In this document: one piece after another, positions 7,400-10,896 of the stretch | Position numbering within the stretch: position 1 is the stretch's first letter | Layout of the letters: each line of letters opens with the position of its first letter | Source: CAZUZD01 sp964624465 | GTDB lineage: Bacteria; Planctomycetota; Planctomycetia; Isosphaerales; Isosphaeraceae | DNA length: 10,896 nt | Direction of reading: 5' to 3' | Assembly: GCA_964624465.1 (NCBI GenBank) | Contig: CAZUZD010000212.1 | Location: forward strand, 1-10,896 | Program-made: the position numbers and the translations under genes | The notes under the pieces: model-generated | What the model saw: the letters and a program-made list of their open reading frames with translations, nothing else | The model's database searches: none | What the model was told of the DNA's origin: nothing

Positions 7400-7544
7400 C
7401 GAACCCTTGTCGGATTGATGACGTAACGGGTGCTGATCGCAAGGGGAATCAGATTGACACCTGCCGCCGAACGTCGCAACCCCCGACCGGAGATGCCGGT
7501 CTGGAGTGCCCTGCTCGGACTTCAGTGGAATCGCACATCAGTGC

Positions 7545-7583
7545 TTGCATCTTGGGACGCACTGGACGTATTGTTCGAACGAT
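7545..7583 (+). promoter_or_regulatory. Candidate promoter overlapped by a palindrome, upstream of the RTX-like gene
   Basis: TTGCAT (7545-7550) and TATTGT (7569-7574) are separated by 18 bp and match the sigma-70 consensus at 3 and 4 of 6 positions. The second box overlaps ATTGTTCGAACGAT (7570-7583), a palindrome with an 8-bp perfect core GTTCGAAC and one wobble-type mismatch outside it. The patch is AT-richer than its surroundings. It would give a leader of roughly 380 bases before the ATG at 7965. The matches are weak and the call is tentative. Confidence 0.22.
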
Positions 7584-7952
7584 CGAAAATCGCAGGGATG
7601 TATGCCACTCGCTCGCAAGCAACCTTAGGGCAATCCACCTAGCCGCTGGAGCGCAGACGTGTCGTACTCATCGTGCTGGCCGACAGCCGGCTCTGCAATG
7701 CAGGTCTCCGGTCGATGGCTCCGCCCTGCCCAAACCCTGGCTCCAGCGGATGGCCGGGCGTGCCCGGGCCTGGGATGCGCCTGCCGGGACGGCAGACCCC
7801 CGACTCGCCGGCCCATCGAATCGACTTGACCCACGAAGGGGCCGCCGGCCCGGCAGGCAGGACCGGCCCCGCCGTCGGCCCATCGAGACCCCGCCGACGC
7901 ACACTGAATCGGGTCGTTCGCAGCCCGAGCCCTGAGTTTGCACCTCTGGATC

Positions 7953-7957
7953 AGGAA
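7953..7957 (+). promoter_or_regulatory. Shine-Dalgarno AGGAA for the RTX-like gene
   Basis: AGGAA sits seven bases before ATG 7965. It decides this start over the in-frame TTG at 7938 and over the later in-frame ATG at about residue 53. Confidence 0.55.
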
Positions 7958-7964
7958 CGCTTCG

Positions 7965-10896
7965 ATGTTTCGCAAAGATTCGCTTCGTGGTGCGCGGTTG
8001 CAGCAGCGTCGGCGGGCGAGCACTCTGCGGGATGTGCGGCGATTTGGCCCTCGCCTGGAGGGGTTGGAGGAGAAGATCCTGCTGGCGGTCTCCATCTCGG
8101 AAGATCCCGGGATCCCGGACATGTACCAGGTGTGGTTTGATTCTGACGATGCATATACCAATGACAATCTGACACTGTCGCTGGGTGGCAATTCGCAGCT
8201 GACTTACTACTGGGATGGGAACGAGTCGAGCGACCTGGACACCAACGTCGACGGGCTCCAGGAACTCGGGATCGGGCAGATTTCCAGGATCATTGTGACG
8301 CTGAGGCTGGGATACAACCGGCTGAACCTGGACAACTCCGCTGGAATGATCACGAGCGCCACCACGGTCATCGATTACCAGGGGAACGATCAAGAATACA
8401 GCGAGTCGTATGTCTACGACCTGCTGTATACCGATGGTGTGGATGCGGATTTCACGGTCACCGACTCCCTCGTGTCGAGCCCCCAGGCGGGCAACATCAA
8501 TCTGCAGTTCGTGGATGAGGTTCGGATCTTCACTGGTGCCTCCAACAACGTCCTGGACGCCTCGCTGTTCAGCGGCCGGGTGAGCCTCGACGGCGGCGGC
8601 GGCGACGATGTGCTCCGGGGTGGACTGGGCGACGACTATCTCGACGGTAGCGACGGCAGCGACACCGTCTATGGCGGCGACGGCGACGACACGCTGTGGG
8701 GCAGTCAGGGCAACGACACCCTCTACGGCGGCGACGGCGACGACCTGCTCCAGGGCCTCGAGGGGGCGGACACGCTCTACGGCGAAGACGGCAGCGACAC
8801 CCTCCAGGGCGGCGATGAAAGCGACACGGCCTATGGCGGACTGGGTGACGACTGGATCTATGGCGAGAACGGTGACGACGTGCTCTGGGGTGAGGAGGGC
8901 GCGGATCGCATCTACGGCGAGTGGGGCGCGGACCAGCTCAAGGGCGGTGACGGCGACGACGACCTGTCGGGCGGGGGCGATGACGACATTGTCGAGGGCG
9001 GAGACGGCAACGACGACCTCTCGGGCAACGGTGACGATGATATCCTCAACGGTGGCATCGGGGACGACACCCTGGAGGGCGGCTCAGGGGCCGACACGGT
9101 CATCGGCGGCACGGGCCAGGATCGCGTCGTCGCGTGGGCCGACGCGAACTTCGTCCTGACCGATTCCAGCCTGGACATCGTCGGACTGGAGCTCGACACG
9201 CTCGTCGGCATCGAGCTGGCCAGCCTGTTCGGTGGTCCGAGTCCCAACGTGATCGACAGCTCCGCGTTCTCCGGCGCCGCGACGCTCGACGGCGGCGGCG
9301 GCAGCGACGTCCTCAAGGGGAGCAATTCCGGCACGACGTTCAGCGGAACGGTGGCCCCGACCGACGACATCACGCTCTACGGCGGCACCGGCGTCAACGA
9401 GTTTGCCTTCGATGTGCAGGGCCGCATCGCGATCATCGACAACGGCGGCCAGAACACCCTCAACCTGACGAACACCGGCGAGGGGATCACCCTCGACCTC
9501 CGGATCAACGACGGCACGGACCAGACCGTGACCGCAGGCGGCGGCAAGGTCTCGCTGACCGGCAAGTTCCAGAAGGTCTATGGCACGGCGTTCGGCGACA
9601 CGATCTGGGGCGACGCCTTCGGGACGATCCTCTACGGCGGCCTGGGCTCCGACACGATCACCGGCGGCAGCGGCGCCGACACGATTTACGGCGGCACCGG
9701 TGCCGGCGACTCCGATGCCAGCGACGATGTGATCTACGGCGGCCTGGGCGCCGACATCATCGACGGCGGCAACGGCAACGACGTGATCTACGGCGGTACC
9801 GGCGTCGATGACCTCGACCTGAGCCCCGACACGATCTACGGCGGCCTGGGCACCGACGTCATCTTCGGCGGCAACAACAACGACACGATCTACGGCGGCA
9901 CCGGCGCCGGCTCGTCCGACGCCGACGCCAGCAACGACGTCATCTATGGTGGCCTGGGCACCGACGTGATCGATGGCGGGTTCGGCAACGACACCATCTA
10001 CGGCGGCACCGCCACCGGCTCGGCCGACACCGACGGCAGCAACGACACCATCTACGGCGGGCTGGGGTCGGACGCCATCGACGGCGGCAAGGGTGACGAC
10101 ACGATCTATGGCGGCACCGGCGGTGTCGGCGACCCCGACACGAGCTCCGACCTGATCTACGGCGGCCTGGGCACCGACGTGATCGATGGCGGCGGCGGCA
10201 ACGACACCATCTACGGCGGTACCGCGGGCGGGGTCGGCGACCTCGACACCAGCAACGACACGATCTACGGCGGCCTGGGATCCGACACCATCGATGCCGG
10301 GGCCGGCAACGACACGATCTATGGCGGCACGGTCGGCGGGGTCGGCGACCTCGACAACAGCGCCGACACGATCTACGGCGGCCTGGGCACCGATGTCATC
10401 GACGGCGGCGGCGGCAACGACACCATCTATGGCGGCACGACCGGCGGCACCACCGACAGCGATCCGAGTGCCGACACGATCTACGGCGGCCTGGGTGGCG
10501 ACATCATTGATGGTGGTTCGGGCGCCGACACCATCTATGGCGGCACGGCTGGCGGTGGCCTGGATGCCGACACCGGGACCGACACGATCTACGGTGGCCT
10601 GGGCGCCGACACCATCGACGCCGGGGGCGGCGACGACACCATCTTCGGCGGAATCGCGGCGGGCGGGGTCGGCGGCGACGCGAGCAACGACACGATCTAC
10701 GGCGGCTCCGGCCATGACGTGATCGCCGGCGAGGGTGGCGACGATCAGCTCGACGGTGGAGCTGGCAACGACCGGTATCTGTTCGCCGGCCTGGGTCTGG
10801 GCAACGACCTGATCCTCGAGGCCCCCTCGGCCGACCGCGATACCCTCGACTTCGCCGCCTTCGGCGCCCCGATCACGATCGACCTGGCGCGGACTG
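7965..10896 (+). CDS. Large RTX-like calcium-binding repeat surface protein (3' end beyond window)
   Basis: The frame is open from ATG 7965 to the right edge, giving 977 codons without a stop. Residues 1-30 are strongly basic with no hydrophobic signal peptide. RLEGLEEKILLAV at 30-42 resembles the LExLExRxLL N-terminal motif of planctomycete surface proteins, with Lys for Arg. Residues 43-205 form a non-repeat region of unknown fold rich in Asp, Asn and Tyr. Residues 208-387 are 20 in-register GGxGxD-type nonapeptides. Residues 388-555 are a spacer containing a second NxIDxSxFSG module. Residues 556-910 are ten composite repeats. From 911 a final repeat leads to YLFAGLGLGNDLI and DTLDFAAFGAPITIDL, typical of the ends of RTX blocks, so more domains probably follow. 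RTX nonapeptides bind calcium in a parallel beta-roll outside the cell. Export is likely, possibly by type I secretion, but no transporter gene is in view. The N-terminal 600 bp use more AT-ending codons than the rest. Confidence 0.88.
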   Translation, partial: MFRKDSLRGARLQQRRRASTLRDVRRFGPRLEGLEEKILLAVSISEDPGIPDMYQVWFDSDDAYTNDNLTLSLGGNSQLTYYWDGNESSDLDTNVDGLQELGIGQISRIIVTLRLGYNRLNLDNSAGMITSATTVIDYQGNDQEYSESYVYDLLYTDGVDADFTVTDSLVSSPQAGNINLQFVDEVRIFTGASNNVLDASLFSGRVSLDGGGGDDVLRGGLGDDYLDGSDGSDTVYGGDGDDTLWGSQGNDTLYGGDGDDLLQGLEGADTLYGEDGSDTLQGGDESDTAYGGLGDDWIYGENGDDVLWGEEGADRIYGEWGADQLKGGDGDDDLSGGGDDDIVEGGDGNDDLSGNGDDDILNGGIGDDTLEGGSGADTVIGGTGQDRVVAWADANFVLTDSSLDIVGLELDTLVGIELASLFGGPSPNVIDSSAFSGAATLDGGGGSDVLKGSNSGTTFSGTVAPTDDITLYGGTGVNEFAFDVQGRIAIIDNGGQNTLNLTNTGEGITLDLRINDGTDQTVTAGGGKVSLTGKFQKVYGTAFGDTIWGDAFGTILYGGLGSDTITGGSGADTIYGGTGAGDSDASDDVIYGGLGADIIDGGNGNDVIYGGTGVDDLDLSPDTIYGGLGTDVIFGGNNNDTIYGGTGAGSSDADASNDVIYGGLGTDVIDGGFGNDTIYGGTATGSADTDGSNDTIYGGLGSDAIDGGKGDDTIYGGTGGVGDPDTSSDLIYGGLGTDVIDGGGGNDTIYGGTAGGVGDLDTSNDTIYGGLGSDTIDAGAGNDTIYGGTVGGVGDLDNSADTIYGGLGTDVIDGGGGNDTIYGGTTGGTTDSDPSADTIYGGLGGDIIDGGSGADTIYGGTAGGGLDADTGTDTIYGGLGADTIDAGGGDDTIFGGIAAGGVGGDASNDTIYGGSGHDVIAGEGGDDQLDGGAGNDRYLFAGLGLGNDLILEAPSADRDTLDFAAFGAPITIDLART
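8541..8588 (+). repeat. Module NNVLDASLFSG, first copy (before RTX block 1)
   Basis: Residues 193-208 read SNNVLDASLFSGRVSL and run into LDGGGGDDVL. A second copy, PNVIDSSAFSG from residue 427, precedes another LDGGGGSDVL. These are entry caps to calcium-binding repeats, duplicated within the protein. Confidence 0.6.
8586..9125 (+). repeat. 20 tandem 27-bp (9-residue) RTX repeats
   Basis: Twenty consecutive nonapeptides of the form (L/I/V)xGGxGxDx follow each other with no insertion or deletion: 540 bp is exactly 20 x 27. Examples are LRGGLGDDY, LYGGDGDDL and LNGGIGDDT. The Gly and Asp positions are the calcium ligands of the beta-roll. The second residue of each unit is often Tyr, Trp or another bulky residue. 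Copies vary at DNA and protein level, so this is an old array. Confidence 0.92.
9243..9287 (+). repeat. Module PNVIDSSAFSG, second copy (spacer region)
   Basis: Residues 427-441 match the module at 8541-8588 at N, (L/I), D, S, F, S, G and the following LDGGGG. It starts a short, partly decayed repeat stretch (LDGGGGSDVLKG) inside the spacer between the two large arrays. Confidence 0.6.
9630..10694 (+). repeat. Ten tandem composite repeats of about 108 bp (34-36 residues)
   Basis: Units begin at 9630, 9732, 9834, 9942, 10050, 10155, 10263, 10371, 10479 and 10587. Their lengths are 34, 34, 36, 36, 35, 36, 36, 36, 36 and 36 residues. Each has two canonical nonapeptides (such as IYGGLGTDV and IDGGGGNDT), then IYGGT, then a variable Gly/Asp/Ser-rich loop ending in (N/A/T)DT. 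Thirty-six residues equal four nonapeptides, so the loop looks like a diverged fourth repeat plus part of the third. Copies differ mostly by synonymous changes in the conserved half and by replacements in the loop. Confidence 0.9.

Larger units (their letters stand above)
7369..7964. other. 596-bp non-coding region between the divergent methyltransferase and RTX-like genes
   Basis: No convincing gene was found here. Open frames across it encode Arg/Pro/Ala-rich sequence of shadow type. It holds two palindromes (7388-7399 and 7570-7583), an AT-richer patch at about 7520-7620 with a weak promoter candidate, and a Shine-Dalgarno before 7965. A GC-rich inverted repeat (GGGGCCG at 7838-7844, CGGCCCC at 7864-7870) has no T-run and is probably not a terminator. 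The segment should contain promoters for both flanking genes. Confidence 0.55.

Noticed and set aside
7838..7870. GGGGCCG/CGGCCCC inverted repeat as a terminator
   Set aside because: Seven pairs around a 19-base loop with no T-run, and no gene ends nearby.
7363..7935. 190-codon plus-strand frame in the intergenic region
   Set aside because: It is Arg/Pro/Ala-rich without motifs and overlaps the methyltransferase start antisense; frames of this length are expected by chance at this GC content.
9630..10694. CRISPR-like direct repeats
   Set aside because: The repeats are 102-108 bp, coding and contiguous in frame with similar rather than unrelated intervening sequence, so they are protein repeats.
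9084..10715. 543-codon minus-strand open frame with its own repeats (VDRVGA-like)
   Set aside because: The periodic sequence is simply the complement of the RTX repeats; the plus frame gives calcium-binding motifs and continuity from ATG 7965.

Overview
The window is a GC-rich bacterial chromosome segment. The sequence suggests a planctomycete, possibly Isosphaeraceae-like: codons are strongly GC3-biased, the large repeat protein starts with a basic, non-hydrophobic N-terminus ending in an LExLExxxLL motif of the kind common on giant planctomycete surface proteins, and lipopolysaccharide-type genes sit beside an RTX-like giant protein. This assignment is inference from composition and motifs.

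Layout. Bases 1-52 carry the first 17 codons of a minus-strand gene that runs off the left edge. Bases 53-485 are a divergent intergenic/leader region with a strong bulged hairpin at 314-347. Bases 486-6695 hold five plus-strand genes in tight array: a WaaF-type heptosyltransferase (GT9), a PAPS-type sulfotransferase, a 606-residue two-part protein (degenerate Kdo-transferase-like N-terminal region, sialyltransferase-like C-terminal domain), a second GT9 heptosyltransferase (WaaC-type), and a GT4 glycosyltransferase. Spacings are 104, 7, 1 and -4 bp, so the last four are very probably cotranscribed and translationally coupled. A SAM-dependent methyltransferase lies convergently on the minus strand (6757-7368). 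A 596-bp non-coding region (7369-7964) separates it from a large plus-strand gene that starts at 7965 and is still open at the right edge (977 codons seen). That gene encodes an RTX-like calcium-binding repeat protein with 20 exact-register nonapeptides, then a spacer, then ten copies of a roughly 36-residue composite repeat.

Together, the five-gene cluster looks like an envelope glycoconjugate (LPS inner-core-like) assembly unit. Two GT9 enzymes would add heptose-type sugars, the GT4 enzyme a further hexose, the fusion protein possibly an ulosonic-acid-type sugar, and the sulfotransferase would sulfate the product. The methyltransferase may or may not belong to the same pathway. The RTX-like protein is probably exported and surface-bound. 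No RNA genes, insertion sequences or CRISPR arrays were seen.
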